From the NCBI RefSeq assembly GCF_963678635.1, contig NC_087064.1, forward strand, positions 991,926 through 1,055,925: 64,000 nt of DNA. Reading direction: 5' to 3'. The DNA is from Symsagittifera roscoffensis (taxonomy: Eukaryota > Xenacoelomorpha > Acoela > Convolutidae). The notes beneath the pieces are model-generated. The model made no database searches. It had not been told where the DNA came from and was given only the letters and a program-made list of their open reading frames with translations. Below, one piece after another: positions 42,858-55,400 of this stretch. Each line of letters opens with the position of its first letter. The stretch's first letter is position 1. The position numbers and the translations under genes were made by a program.

Positions 42858-43440
42858 TTGTGTGTATAAAAAATCAATTGCTCGTGATTTGTGGATTTCG
42901 CATGTGAAAAACTAATCTTGGTCTACTTGCATGCTAATTTATTTTTCCTAAAATGTTTTTTTAGACTCAGAAATGAGTTTGCAATCAAAAATGGAAAATC
43001 AATTCTTAACTTAAAAACTCCATAAAAAACGAATATCAAACAACTTTTTCAATTTGGTTTGATGTCAAAGTTGCTTTTATGTAACAAAAATGTCACAAAT
43101 TTGTTTTGATCGAATTCAAATTCAATTAAGCTAATTTGTGAAAAAAAATTGAGTGAAAAAAAGCTTAACATAGCATTTTCACAGTTTTTGATGCCAAAAA
43201 GGCTACCATCTAACAAAACCCCTCACAAGTTTGTAATGTTTGTATTTAAACTATTTAGGATAATTTTCGAAAAAAAAATATTGATTGAAAACTCGATTAT
43301 CACGCAATGTTTTAACGGACATTGTATTATAAGCGTTTTTTTCCAAAGACTCCATATGTGAAAGTGTATGACGAGCATTTTTGTATGAAAATCAACCCAG
43401 CTTTACATGTCAATAAAATTTTATAACTTTGAGTCCTCCT
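42858..43440. other. AT-rich sequence, nothing recognised
   Basis: Short frames only. A GTATGACGAGC-like motif is near 43366. Confidence 0.35.
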
Positions 43441-43619
43441 AAAACACAAAAAACATCCTAACTCAGTAGAGGATTTAGGGAGGGGGCTGTCTTTTTAAGA
43501 CTTTGCCTGCAGCGCAGAAACATTTGGTCAAATAAGGGTCTTTATAGAGCTTTAGAAGAGCTCAGAAAATCAATTTGGTCAAACTAAACAAAAGGTCGAC
43601 AAAATTTTCAAAATAAAAA

Positions 43620-43815
43620 AAAACCGCCCCCCCCCCCTCTCGAGAAATTCCATGAAAAAGTATTTTTGAAAATTGGATGTGGAAAACTGTTGGGGGTGGG
43701 TAAACTGGGAGGGTAGGGAGAGGTTAAACTGGGGGGAGGGGGATGGCGCTTGCGGTAAGTTGGTAGGGAGGGGGGGGGGGGGGGGTGAAGTGTGAAGCTA
43801 AGGGGGGTGAAAACT
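43620..43815. repeat. G-rich low-complexity tract
   Basis: The plus strand has a C run at ~43626-43640, then repeated GGG/GGGG blocks to an ~18-G run near 43770-43788. G-quadruplex potential. The flanks at 43980-44130 carry TTATGGATTATTTT and, at the right, TCGGTGCGGG, echoing the nested element at 48978-50254, so this may be the core of a diverged second copy. Confidence 0.6.
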
Positions 43816-43980
43816 GACATGAACTGAAACAGTAGAGACAAAAAAAATTAAATTTTTACTTGAAATGAAACATTTTATGAAACGTAATATGTTGCAACTG
43901 CACTAAACAGGAAATGAGATAAATTTGGAAAAACTTGTAAGTTTCTTGATTAACTCCTCAAAAAAATCCTTGAATTTAGT

Positions 43981-44862
43981 TGACTATAATAGATTATTAT
44001 GGATTATTTTGGCATACAAAATATAATTATTACAATCCATTCTCAATGGATTTTAATCAATTTTTTTTGAAATTTTATAGATACTCACCATATTAAGACA
44101 AAATAATCAATTATGATCCAAGGGGGCTCGGTGCGGGAAGCAATCTTCTCTGTATCTGTAGTACACAATGATTTACGGTGGTCCAACTAGCATTTCTACC
44201 TCGTGTTCGTACGCAGTGACTTAAGTCGGATGAAACTATCGCAAGTAAATCACAAGCTTCGAATGAACATTCGTATATATTTTTCAAAAACATTTGACGG
44301 AAAACAAAATTCAAAATTTTTGCAAGCTTGAAAATAATTATGGTTCAATTGCTAGATAAAAATTAGATTCTACTTCTCTGATGAAAGGTACATCCGAGTT
44401 CATTCAGTAAATTGAGTGTAAGTGAACAATTTTTTTCTGGTTATGCAACATTTTTTTTGAGCAAAAGCTGATCATTTCATATAGAAAAAAAACTGGCAAC
44501 TCTGTAGAATCTTTTTTCGGACATATGTAAACTTTTATGAAATTTTTGCCATGGAAGTTTTTTTCAAGGCACTGATAAATAGTTTTCTGCAAGGGAAAAC
44601 TTGTCCCTTTCAATTGCCCAATCAAGCAACCCGGGTTGACCTCCATAAAACGAAAATGCTAATCGCGCAGTTCCATAAACTAAAAGAAAAAATTCATAAA
44701 CTAAGTAAAAATTTTCCGTATGAAAAAATACTAATACAAATTTTACATGTTTTGCTAAAACGGTGTCATCGAATTTGTGAAACACTTTTTTTCTGGTTTT
44801 TGCATAAAGTTTGGTAAATCGTACCAAATCAAAAAGGAAAACTTATAGTCAAAAAAGAATCA
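43981..44862. other. No supported gene
   Basis: AT-rich with overlapping short frames on both strands, none convincing. Confidence 0.35.
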
Positions 44863-45292
44863 TCAAGGGTGGATCTAGAAATTTCTCGAGGGGGCGGATA
44901 TTCAGAAATATAAAAATTTTCAAGTTTTTGAAATTTCGTCGACCTTTTTTTTAGGGGTCGACCAAATTGGTTTTCCCAGCTCCCCCAATCAGCATTAAAA
45001 AGTCCCTGTTTTGGCAAAACTTTCTGGGCCGCAGTCAAAATTTTGAAAAAACAGGCCAAAAAAGCATTTTTAGACACTTTTGGAAAAAGTTTACCAAAAA
45101 ATTGCGTTTTTTGGGCGCATGCTGCCCTCTTATAATAAGTATATATTGGCGCCGAAGGCGCCTTTGAAAACATTTTAGAGTCCGTCAGCCAAAATTGGAT
45201 ATCTCAAAATAGTTCAAAGGGGGGACCCTTTGGGTCGGCAGGGGGTCGAATCCCTGAGGAAGCAGGGCTTCGCCCCCTAAATCCGCGCCTGC
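44863..45292. mobile_element. Non-autonomous element, ~430 bp, with short imperfect terminal inverted repeats
   Basis: The left end CAAGGGTGGATCTAG and the inverse of the right end, CAGGCGCGGATTTAG, match in 11 of 15 bases. The interior right part, around GGGTCGGCAGGGGGTCGAA, recurs inverted at 63305-63345 in this window. GGGGGC blocks lie just inside both ends. The superfamily is not identified. Confidence 0.55.
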
Positions 45293-47343
45293 TAATCATA
45301 TAGCCTCCATATATAGAAATTGTATGACAAGCAATTTTTTGATGGCGACAACAAAAAAAAATTCCAAAAAAACTTGAAATTGCCCCCAAAATTGTTTCGT
45401 GTTTTTTCTCAACTGCAAATCAAATTTTGTACTCAAACAAACATGTTTCGAAAAAGAATTTTTGCATGCAAAATGTAATTTTTGTGCGCATAACGTAGTC
45501 TTGGAAACACTTAAATTAGAATTTTTCCTTTTCGCGTAATAATTTTGTTCAAAAATGCGCTGAAAATGCCTTTTTTATATGGCTTGTTTATGTATGCCTT
45601 AATCAATGTCTGATAAGCTAAAAATTAAAATTTAAAAATAATCATTGTTAAAAAGGTTAACCAAAGTTCAAAAGTTTTGGTAATTTTGATATATTATTTG
45701 TGAAAGACATTTCAGGCCGTTTCCAATGCATTTTTAATGTGAATTGGTCAAACATTTGCTTACTCTACGTTTGAGCAACCGAGGTGTTTGGCACTTGTGT
45801 ATGGTTAACAACACAAGCAAAAAAATAGAAAAATCAAAATTTTTGGTTTATGGAAAAATGCTAGTCATACAATTTCCATGTATGAAAATCATTAATCACA
45901 GGCCTTTCATGCAATTTTGTGTATTTATGGATTTTTATGAGAATTGTATGATTAGCATTTTTCCATAAATGAAAATTGAATGAGTGGCATGTTTTGTCAA
46001 CCCGGAAAATTCATTGGAGCTGGCAATTTGATTTTTTTTAAATCTATAACTTCATCATGAAAAACGAAACGAAAAGTGACACAAGAGGAATATACTGGAT
46101 ACTGTGTTTAGTATCAATAAGGCAGACTTGTTGCCTGATCGGAAAAATAGGAATTTAGTCTACCCTGTTCTATTCCTTGTATTCTGTGCCCTGTTTCTGT
46201 TTCTCTTCACTTCAAATTCCAGAGTTATTTTTTGTTCTATGGTTAATTTCTAAGTATATTTTTTCAAGAATGCGAAAGAAGAATTTTGAATAACTATAAA
46301 CGAGGACTTTGGAAAAAGTTTACGTTTTGTTGAACAGTGTACAAAAACAGTTCAAAAAGCCGTTGTTTTTGCTCGTTAGTTAACCAAGGTTTCATGTACC
46401 CATTATTGATTAAAAAATTCTGCTTACATTGAAAAACCATTTTTATCCAATGCATTAATTAGTATCATAATCACAGAACAGCGAATTTTTATTTGTACTT
46501 TTGGATGCACCTGAAGCTTTTATTTGACAGCTATTCAACATACTTATTGCTAGAAAGAAATATGGATGGAGTATACGAAACAATTTCTGCAATTTTTTTT
46601 AAATTTTTGATTGGAAACCAAATTGACCCGAAGAGATTCGAAGAATTAATTTTAGTTCTTGACTATTGGGCAGAAAGTTAAGCTTTGTTTTTTTTTGGAA
46701 TTTTTATATTTGTAATGCAACAAATTTTCAGTCGCAATGTTCCGACCACAGTCTTTGAAACGACAAATAACGACACTAAATTTTTTTTCAAATCAGTGTC
46801 ATTTTTGTTCTGAGTGTTGTGACAAAAAATCTGATTAAGAAACAAAAAGATAGGCCTAATTGACAGCTATAGCAAAAAAACGGCAAAATGGACGCAGCTT
46901 TGGAAGAGAAGTGACTAAACAAATTAAAAATTTAAAATAAGTTAAAGTGGTTGAACTTTTTTGCAAACTGTTTTTCGACGTTTTGATTTTTTTTGCTTCC
47001 CAAACTACGTTAACAAAACACAAAAAATTGTTCACTCGAACAAAACTAAAATTAAGCATGAACAAGCTATTGTAAAGATGTAAGAATAAATAAGCCTGTT
47101 TGCGGAAAATTTACTAAAAATCGTAAAATTTCAACCTGTTTTTCTCAAAACTGGAAAAATTTATAAGCAAATTTTAAAGTCGTTTGGATCACGACTGAAA
47201 AAATTTTATTATGATATTTCACTCTACGCTTTCCGATAATTATTTGTGGAAAACGAAAAAAAAACTAAAACACACCTGAATACAACCTCCTCGTTATCAA
47301 TGGTCGGAACCACGATTTTAAAATGTTCATTTTCAAATAGCAA
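45293..47343. other. AT-rich sequence with a foldback; no gene supported
   Basis: The only structure seen is the inverted repeat listed separately at 45847-45971. Confidence 0.4.
45847..45971. repeat. Foldback: ~29-bp inverted repeat, ~65-base loop
   Basis: TTTATGGAAAAATGCTAGTC at 45847 (continuing ATACAATTT) is the near-perfect inverse of 45941-45971 (GAATTGTATGATTAGC...CATAAATG). The same GTATGATAAGC...TTTTTCC words occur singly at 41.7, 43.37 and 45.32 kb. Confidence 0.7.
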
Positions 47344-47877
47344 CAAGACTGCTCGTATCAGGGCGAAGCCCTGAATGTTCCGACCGCCTATTAAGGTTTA
47401 TGGAGCAGTAATAACAATAAAAAATTTCAAAAAACAAAACAAAATGAAAAATTTTTTTCTCTAAAATTTGAAACTTCTTATGAAAATCATCCCCCCAATG
47501 CCATATAAAGTACAAACGGATAGATTTAGCTACTTTAACAAATCAATTATGGCAAATAAGCTTCGTTAAATCAATTTGGAACGATTTCTAAGTCGGATTA
47601 AATCTCGCTTACGCGTTAATAGCGCGCAATATATCGCGCGTTAATTGTCCCAAATTAGCCAAAATGGTCATCTTTAAACCCTCATAACTTTCCGAAAAAT
47701 AATCACAGGTGAAATATCGTTTCTCATTTAAGCTCAGGACAACAATACCTTTTGAATGATAAAAAAAAATTTGTCAAAAATGGGTAGTTAAAAAGTCGAA
47801 ATTTGTCTGAAGATTAAAAAAAAACCCACCCCGAGCACAAATATTCCGTTACTTTCGTATCGAAATTCGGAACAACA
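47344..47877. repeat. Dispersed ~520-bp repeat, copy 6 (first of a tandem trio)
   Basis: Hairpin CAGGGCGAAGCCCTG at the start, then GTTCCGAC; internal palindrome; end ATTCGGAACAA followed by a 25-base linker (GCGGGTGCTTGAATC...) before copy 7. Confidence 0.88.
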
Positions 47878-47903
47878 AGCGGGTGCTTGAATCTATTCGC
47901 TTA

Positions 47904-48434
47904 ACAAAGCTGCTCGTATCAGGGCGAAGCCCTGAATGTTCCGACTGCCTATTAAGGTTTATGGAGCAGTAATAACATTAAATAATAAAAAATAATAAAA
48001 CAAAATGAAAATTTTGTTTTCAAAAATTTGATTTTTTTGTTTAAAAATCATCCCCCCACTCGCCATATTAATACAAAAGGATAGAATTCGCTACTTGTAA
48101 CAAATGATTTATGGCCAATAAGTTTCGTTAAACCAATTTGGAACGATTTCCAAGACGGATTAACTTTCCGCTTACGCGTTATTAGCGCGAAATATATCAC
48201 GCGTTAATTTCCCAAATTGGCCAAAATGGCAATCTTTAAACCCCCATAACTTTACGAAAAAAGATCACAGGTGAAATATCTTTTCAAATTTGAGCTCAAG
48301 ACAACAATACCTTCCGAATGATATAAACAATTCCGTCAAAAATGGCTAGTTAAAAAGTCGAAATTTGTCTGAAAAAAAAAACCCAACCCGAGCACAAATA
48401 TTCCGTTGCTTTCGTATCGAAATTCGGAACAACA
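47904..48434. repeat. Dispersed repeat, copy 7
   Basis: Period to copy 6 is 560 bases and to copy 8 is 558. The same linker (GCGGGTGCTTGAATC) separates copies 7 and 8, so this trio arose by tandem duplication. Confidence 0.88.
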
Positions 48435-48977
48435 AGCGGGTGCTTGAATCTATTCGTTTAACAAAGCTGCTCGTATCAGGGCGAAGCCTTGAATGTTCCG
48501 ACTGCCTATTAAGGTTTATGGAGCAGTAATAACATTAAAAAATTAAAAATAATAAAACCAAATGAAAATATTTTTTTTTTTTCAAAAATTTGATTTTTTT
48601 TATTTAAAAATCATCCCCCCACTCGCCATATTAATTACAAAAGGATAGATTTTGCTTCTTGTAACAAATGAATTATGGCCAACAAGCTTCGTTAAACCAA
48701 TTTGGAACGATTTCTAAGGCGGATTAACTTTCCGCTTACGCGTTAATAGCGCGAAATATATCGCGCGTTAATTTCCCAAATCGGCCAAAATGGCAACCTC
48801 TAAACCCCCACAATTTTACGAAAAAAGCTCACATGTGAAATATCTTTTCAAATTTGAGCGCAGGACAACAATAAATTTTGAATGGTATAAAAAAATTTCG
48901 TCAAAAATGGCTAGTTAAAAAGTCGAAATTTGTCTGAAGAAAAAAAACCCACCCGAGCACAAATATTCCGTTACTTT

Positions 48978-50254
48978 CCCGCACTGAAGTTTCATGGATA
49001 ATAATCGATTATATTGGATTTTTATTGTCAGTCTCTACAAAATAACAAAAATAATCGATTATAATCGATTGAAAATGGATTATAATGATAATATTTTTTA
49101 AAGCAATAAAATCCCAATATAATCGATTATAATCGATTATAATCGATTATTTTCAAAAAAAAATTTCAAAAGAAAAATAATCTATTTTAATCAATTATAA
49201 TGGATTATAATCTATTTATTCAAATATTTTTGTGTGTTGTTTTCATTTTTTCATAATTTTGTTAAACTTAAGTTAGTTATTTTGTTTTAATTTCTTTTCG
49301 CTTAATTTCTTTTTTTCCTATTTTCAATCGAGTTATTGAAAAATTATAAAAAGTTACCTATAGATCGCACACCAACCCCCCCCCCCCCCCACCTCTTACT
49401 AGAGTTGATGTCCCCCCTCGCCTCTTACTAGAGTTGATGTCCCTTACTAGAGTTAGATGTCCCCTAACTAGAGAGAGAGGGGGCACGTCGTGGTTGGGGG
49501 TTTCGTGGGGGGATGGGTAAACGTGAGGGGGTTACGTCGTGGGTTGGGGGGGTAGGTTGAGGGGGGGTACGTTGGGGGGGGGGTACGTTGGGGGGGTACG
49601 TTGAGGGGGGGTACGTTGAGGGGGGTACGTTGGTGGGGGGGGGGGTTGGATGTTGGATACGTTGAGGGGGTACGTCGTTGGGGGGAGGGAGTACGTTGGC
49701 GGGGGAGGGTTAGTTGGGGCGGGGGGGGGGGGGTATGTTGACGTGAGGAGCTGGTCAAAAATGCAGTTTTTGGGCTTTTTTTGGAAAATTACTACATATT
49801 GGTCGCCCCTGGATGAACGTGTTCGTTCAAGTTTTGCAGAAAGTTGCAGAAATTAGAGTCATTATTTACAAAATTTATTCAATTTTCATGGATTTTATAT
49901 ACAAAAAATAATCCATTATATTGAAAACAAAAATCCATTATAATGGATTATAATGGATTATAATGGATTTAAATTTTTCCAAAATAATCGATTATAATCG
50001 ATTAAAAATCCATTATGTGGTCTAAATTTGACATGATAATCGATTATATTGACAACATTTTAGTCAATAAAAATCCATTATAATCGATTATAATGGATTA
50101 TAGTGGATTTCAATTTTTCCAAAATAATCGATTATAATCGATTAAAAATCCATTATATGGTCTAAATTTGACATGATAATCGATTATATTGACAACATTT
50201 TATTCAACGAAAATCCATTATAATCGATTATTATCCATGAAACTTCGGTGCGGG
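48978..50254. mobile_element. Terminal-inverted-repeat element nested in repeat copy 8, 1.28 kb
   Basis: Left end CCCGCACTGAAGTTTCATGG and the inverse of the right end, CCCGCACCGAAGTTTCATGG, match at 19 of 20, and the match continues through ATAATAATCGATTATA. The arms are made of repeated TAATCGATTATA and AATCCATTATAATGG words, palindromic and able to form long hairpins. The interior carries a G-rich tract. The duplicated target is at most TT (2 bases). No transposase is encoded. Non-autonomous DNA element; superfamily unknown. Confidence 0.85.
49372..49740. repeat. G-rich minisatellite in the nested element (GTACGTTGAGGGGGG-like units)
   Basis: After a C run (49377-49390) and three ACTAGAGTT(A)GATGTCCC units (49400-49466), the plus strand has many GTACGTTG(A/G)GGGGGG units of 12-20 bases. 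Strong G-quadruplex potential. Confidence 0.8.
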
Positions 50255-50280
50255 TTCGTATCGAACGTCGGAACAATAAC

Positions 50281-52015
50281 CAATTCAAACAGTGATGATA
50301 ATTCGCCGCACTTAATTATTTCAATTTTATAGTGTGTCATACTTCATACGAGTAATTTATGTCTAAATCAAATTTACTGGTACCTGCCCACGACCAATGA
50401 TGTGGACCGTTTATGAGTCAGAAAGTTATGTCATAAATTGAGTTCAAATTAGTTTTTAAACTTAGTTTCATTTATTTAGCGTTATTTCTTTTATGTGTCT
50501 CAATGGGCGCGACGTAACGACGCCAAGATCGGTTTTTATAACTAAGCACAGATTTGTGCTTTCACGTGCCTGGATTCCGCTGACGTATCTTTTGCGTGTT
50601 TAAGAGGCTTTTCTCGGTGGATTCCACAATCAAATGACCCCTATACAAAATGCCGACAAAATCATTTTGGTCAGTGGATTCTAAAGACGGATTATCAACT
50701 GGTCGTTTGTTTGCTTTAGTGTCTGCTAATGTGTTTGTGAGACGTTTCCTGTCTCTTTTTGATGTAACCACATAAAAAACTACCAAATTTTCTCGGATTT
50801 ATAATAATAATAATAAAACTTTGCTGCGGGCTTCTCTCTTTCTTAAAAAACAGTTGTAGATAATGCCTAATAGTGTAAACAAATTGGAAGACTTTCGATT
50901 TTCAAAAAATCAAAAATAAAGTTTTTAAAGCATGTAAACTAGAAACAAGATGATGAATTATTTAAATAAATCATGTTTTTGCTGCTCGTTTTTAAGAGAA
51001 TGCAAATGGCGCAAGACTTTGCGGATGAGGTCGTTGGGATGAAAGTTCGTACCGGGAAACCATACGCTGACAATATGGATTCCTTTTTCCGGAATTGGTT
51101 TTATAACACTCTGCATTTGTCATCAAGTCACTGACAGTCGACAAAAGTGAGGGACGAAAGTCACGAAAAAGTACCACATTACTGCATGGTAAACAATTAT
51201 CCTACGTAATCTGTAAAAAAATTTTAGAAGTTCAATAGGTATTCCACTGAATTCAGCTACCTGTTTATGGCAAAAATCTCAGTCTTTTCTAAGTTTGTTC
51301 CTTAATGCGACTGTATGGTTAGTAATTTTCAACCCTTTGAGAGTTGATTTTACGCTTGACAAATTGAGCAAGGTTTTATAAATATTTCTGTTGCCAAAGC
51401 TCACTAAATCTGTTTCAGTAAACAATTCTCCGTGTGGAACTCAAAGTGACAGTAAGGTTTTCTATATATTATTTTCTTAAGTATTATTTCTATGGAAGTA
51501 CCAAGAAATATTCGGGGAATAACAAATGTGACAAATTTCTTTGGAAAAATTTCGAAACTATTTTTTTCTCTGAAGCTTATCAACTGAAGCTTACCTATCA
51601 AGAAAAGCACCTTATCCTAATTCATAGACTCCCATAAATTGCAGTATAGAGTCTTACAAAGTGCTTTTTTGGTAAATTAGGAATCTGGACGCCCAAAATT
51701 TTTGAAAATTACATCTGAAACCTTACTACATGGGGAAGCCTATAAGCAACCTTAAAGTTTTGGGCAACCTATTCACTCTTTGATACATATGGCGCGGTTC
51801 TCTAAATCTCTAGCCTATTTTATTACATGAGTGTCCGTGCCCCAAGGAATGAGTTGCTCCAACATATACTACTAATGGCTATTATAGTGAGTTAAAATTA
51901 TAAATAAATTAACTGAATTGAAATAGAATTTTATAATATTTTTTTTACCCTCCAGAAGATGATGGGATAATTACAGACGCAATTATAAGTATTATACAAT
52001 CTGCAATTTCCGAAA

Positions 52016-52018
<3 letters not shown>
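50281..52018. other. No supported gene
   Basis: AT-rich, with a few short frames. A 44-codon plus-strand frame at ~51003-51137 (MQMAQDFADEVVGMKVRTGK start) looks protein-like but is too short to support. Confidence 0.35.

Positions 52019-52044
<26 letters not shown>
52019..52044. repeat. (CA)n microsatellite
   Basis: About 13 uninterrupted AC dinucleotides. Confidence 0.95.
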
Positions 52045-52047
<3 letters not shown>

Positions 52048-52347
52048 TTACACATACATACAAACACCTTGACAAAATGGTCAGTTTTTGAAAAGATTTG
52101 CTACCATTTTTGTCTGACCATTTTTTTGCAAGTATCACTCATTTCAGTTTTAATTTTTTATCCGAAAATGTTTATCCGAAAAAAAAAGAAACTATAAATA
52201 GAACTTTTTGGTAAACTTGGACAAGGAGAACGGGGACCCCTCCCCACACTCTGTTGTACACACTCTACTGAATTAGTAGTAGCTTAGAAGTTAGAGTTTT
52301 TCCCCTTGTCACATCATTATTTGTAGTCTGTTCATCATCGTATTGTC

Positions 52348-52471
52348 TCATGGAGTGTTGTAGAACTGCAGTGACGTCACAACCCCCTCCATGTCTGAGG
52401 TGCACTTGGAGTCTGCTCCAGTGAAGAGAGACATGTAGTAGCCGAGGTCACACACTTTCAGCAGGTAGCTG
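52348..52471 (-). CDS. Host gene B, last exon in window (probably terminal)
   Basis: The acceptor ACTGTTTCTGTTGCAG precedes 52471. The first base completes the codon left in phase 2 by the exon at 62885 (AG+C, Ser). It encodes SYLLKVCDLGYYMSLFTGAD and on to TGA at 52348-52350, with two cysteines. No good donor precedes the stop, so I read it as the terminal exon; an ATTAAA lies ~190 bases downstream. Together with 62885-63067 and 63791-63980 it makes a continuous ~165-residue C-terminal region of an unrecognised, possibly extracellular protein. Confidence 0.75.
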
Positions 52472-52497
52472 CTGCAACAGAAACAGTACTCCAAATA

Positions 52498-55400
52498 AAA
52501 CCCCACTATTACGAACTTGAAGCCAATTAAACTAAACCCCACTATTACGAACTTGAAGGCAATTAAACTAAACCCCACTATTACGAACTTGAAGCCAATT
52601 GAACTAAACCCCGTTATTACGAACTTGAAGCCAATTAAACTAAACCCCACTATTACGAACTTGAAGCCAATTAAACTAAACCCCACTATTACGAACTTGA
52701 AGCCAATTAAACTAAACCCCACTATTACGAACTTGAAGCCAATTAAACTAAACCCACTATTATGAACTTGAAGCCAATTAAACTAAACCCCACTATTACG
52801 AACTTGAAGGCAATTAAACTAAACCCCACTATTACGAACTTGAAGCCAATTAAACTAAACCCCACTGTTACGAACTTGAAGCCAATTAAACTAAACCCCA
52901 CTATTACGAACTTGAAGCCAATTAAACTAAACCCCACTATTACGAACTTGAAGCCAATTAAACTAAACCCCACTATTACGAACTTGAAGCCAATTAAACT
53001 AAACCCCACTATTACGAACTTGAAGCCAATTAAACTAAACCCCACTATTACGAACTTGAAGCCAATTAAACTAAACCCCATTATTACGAACTTGAAGCCA
53101 ATTAAACTAAACCCCACTATTACGAACTTGAAGCCAATTAAACTAGACCCCACTATTACGAACTTGAAGCCACTTAAACTAAACCCCACTATTACGAACT
53201 TGAAGCCAATTAAACTAAACCCCACTATTACGAACTTGAAGCCAATTAAACTAAAACCCACTATTACGAACTTGAAGCCAATTAAACTAAACCCCACTAT
53301 TACGAACTTGAAGCCAATTAAACTAAACCCCACTATTACGAACTTGAAGCCAATTAAACTAAACCCCACTATTACGAACTTGAAGCCAATTAAACTAAAC
53401 CCCACTATTACGAACTTGAAGCCAATTAAACTAAACCCCACTATTACGAACTTGAAGCCAATTAAACTAAACCCCACTATTACGAACTTGAAGCCAATTA
53501 AACTAAACCCCACTATTACGAACTTGAAGCCAATTAAACTAAACCCCACTATTACGAACTTGAAGCCAATTAAATTAAACCCCACTATTACGAACTTGAA
53601 GCCAATTAAATTAAACCCCACTATTACGAACTTGAAGCCAATTAAACTAAACCCCACTATTACGAATTTGAAGCCAATTAAACTAAACCCCACTATTACG
53701 AACTTGAAGCCAATTAAACTAAACCCCACTATTACGAACTTGAAGCCAATTAAACTAAACCCCACTATTACGAACTTGAAGCCAATTAAACTAAACCCCA
53801 CTATTACGAACTTGAAGCCATTTAAACTAAACCCCACTATTACGAACTTGAAGCCAATTAAACTAAACCCCACTATTACGAACTTGAAGCCAATTAAACT
53901 AAACCCCACTATTACGAACTTGAAGCCAATTAAACTAAACCCCACTATTACGAACTTGAAGCCAATTAAACTAAACCCCACTATTACGAACTTGAAGCCA
54001 ATTAAACTAAACCCCACTATTACGAACTTGAAGCCAATTAAATTAAACCCCACTATTACGAACTTGAAGCCAATTAAATTAAACCCCACTATTACGAACT
54101 TGAAGCCAATTAAACTAAACCCCACTATTACGAACTTGAAGCCAATTAAACTAAACCCCACTATTACGAACTTGAAGCCAATTAAACTAAACCCCACTAT
54201 TATGAACTTGAAGCCAATTAAACTAAACCCCACTATTACGAACTTGAAGCCAATTAAACTAAACCCCACTATTACGAACTTGAAGCCAATTAAACTAAAC
54301 CCCACTATTACGAACTTGACGCCAATTAAACTAAACCCCACTATTACGAACTTGAAGCCACTTAAACTAAACCCCACTATTACGAACTTGAAGACAATTA
54401 AACTAAACCCCACAATTACGAACTTGAAGCCAATTAAACTAAACCATACTATTACGAACTTGAAGCCAATTAAACTAAACCCCACTATTACGAACTTGAA
54501 GCCAATTAAACTAAACCCCACTATTACGAACTTGAAGACAATTAAACTAAACCCCACTATTACGAACTTGAAGCCAATTAAACTAAACCCCACTATTACG
54601 AACTTGAAGCCAATTAAACTAAACCCCACTATTACGAACTTGAAGCCACTTAAACTAAACCCCACTATTACGAACTTGAAGACAATTAAACTAAACCCCA
54701 CAATTACGAACTTGAAGCCAATTAAACTAAACCCCACTATTACGAACTTGAAGCCAATTAAACTAAACCCCACTATTACGAACTTGAAGCCATTTAAACT
54801 AAACCCCACTATTACGAACTTGAAGCCAATTAAACTAAACCCCACTATTACGAACTTGAAGCCAATTAAACTAAACCCCACTATTACGAACTTGAAGCCA
54901 ATTAAACTAAACCCCACTATTACGAACTTGAAGCCAATTAAACTAAACCCCACTATTACGAACTTGAAGCCAATTAAACTAAACCCCACTATTACGAACT
55001 TGAAGCCAATTAAATTAAACCCCACTATTACGAACTTGAAGCCAATTAAATTAAACCCCACTATTACGAACTTGAAGCCAATTAAACTAAACCCCACTAT
55101 TACGAACTTGAAGCCAATTAAACTAAACCCCACTATTACGAACTTGAAGCCAATTAAACTAAACCCCACTATTATGAACTTGAAGCCAATTAAACTAAAC
55201 CCCACTATTACGAACTTGAAGCCAATTAAACTAAACCCCACTATTACGAACTTGAAGCCAATTAAACTAAACCCCACTATTACGAACTTGAAGCCAATTA
55301 AACTAAACCCCACTATTACGAACTTGAAGCCACTTAAACTAAACCCCACTATTACGAACTTGAAGACAATAAAACTAAACCCCACAATTACGAACTTGAA

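Larger units (their letters stand above)
48462..50280. repeat. Dispersed repeat, copy 8, split by a nested element
   Basis: Left part 48462-48977 ends in TTCCGTTACTTT; right part 50255-50280 resumes TTCGTATCGAACGTCGGAAC. The uninterrupted sequence is seen in copies 6 and 7 (TTACTTTCGTATCG), which proves the insertion. Confidence 0.9.

Noticed and set aside
43608..43841. Pro-rich 77-codon minus-strand ORF
   Set aside because: Translation of a poly-G/C tract.
44404..45173. Several 80-114-codon ORFs on both strands
   Set aside because: Overlap each other on opposite strands in AT-rich repeat DNA, with no domain or splice context.
49468..49758. Pro/Thr-rich 96-codon minus-strand ORF
   Set aside because: Translation of the G-rich minisatellite in the nested element; low complexity only.
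52348..52722. 124-codon minus-strand ORF as a single gene
   Set aside because: Its first half is minisatellite. Only 52348-52471 is supported as an exon, by the acceptor and the phase match to 62885.
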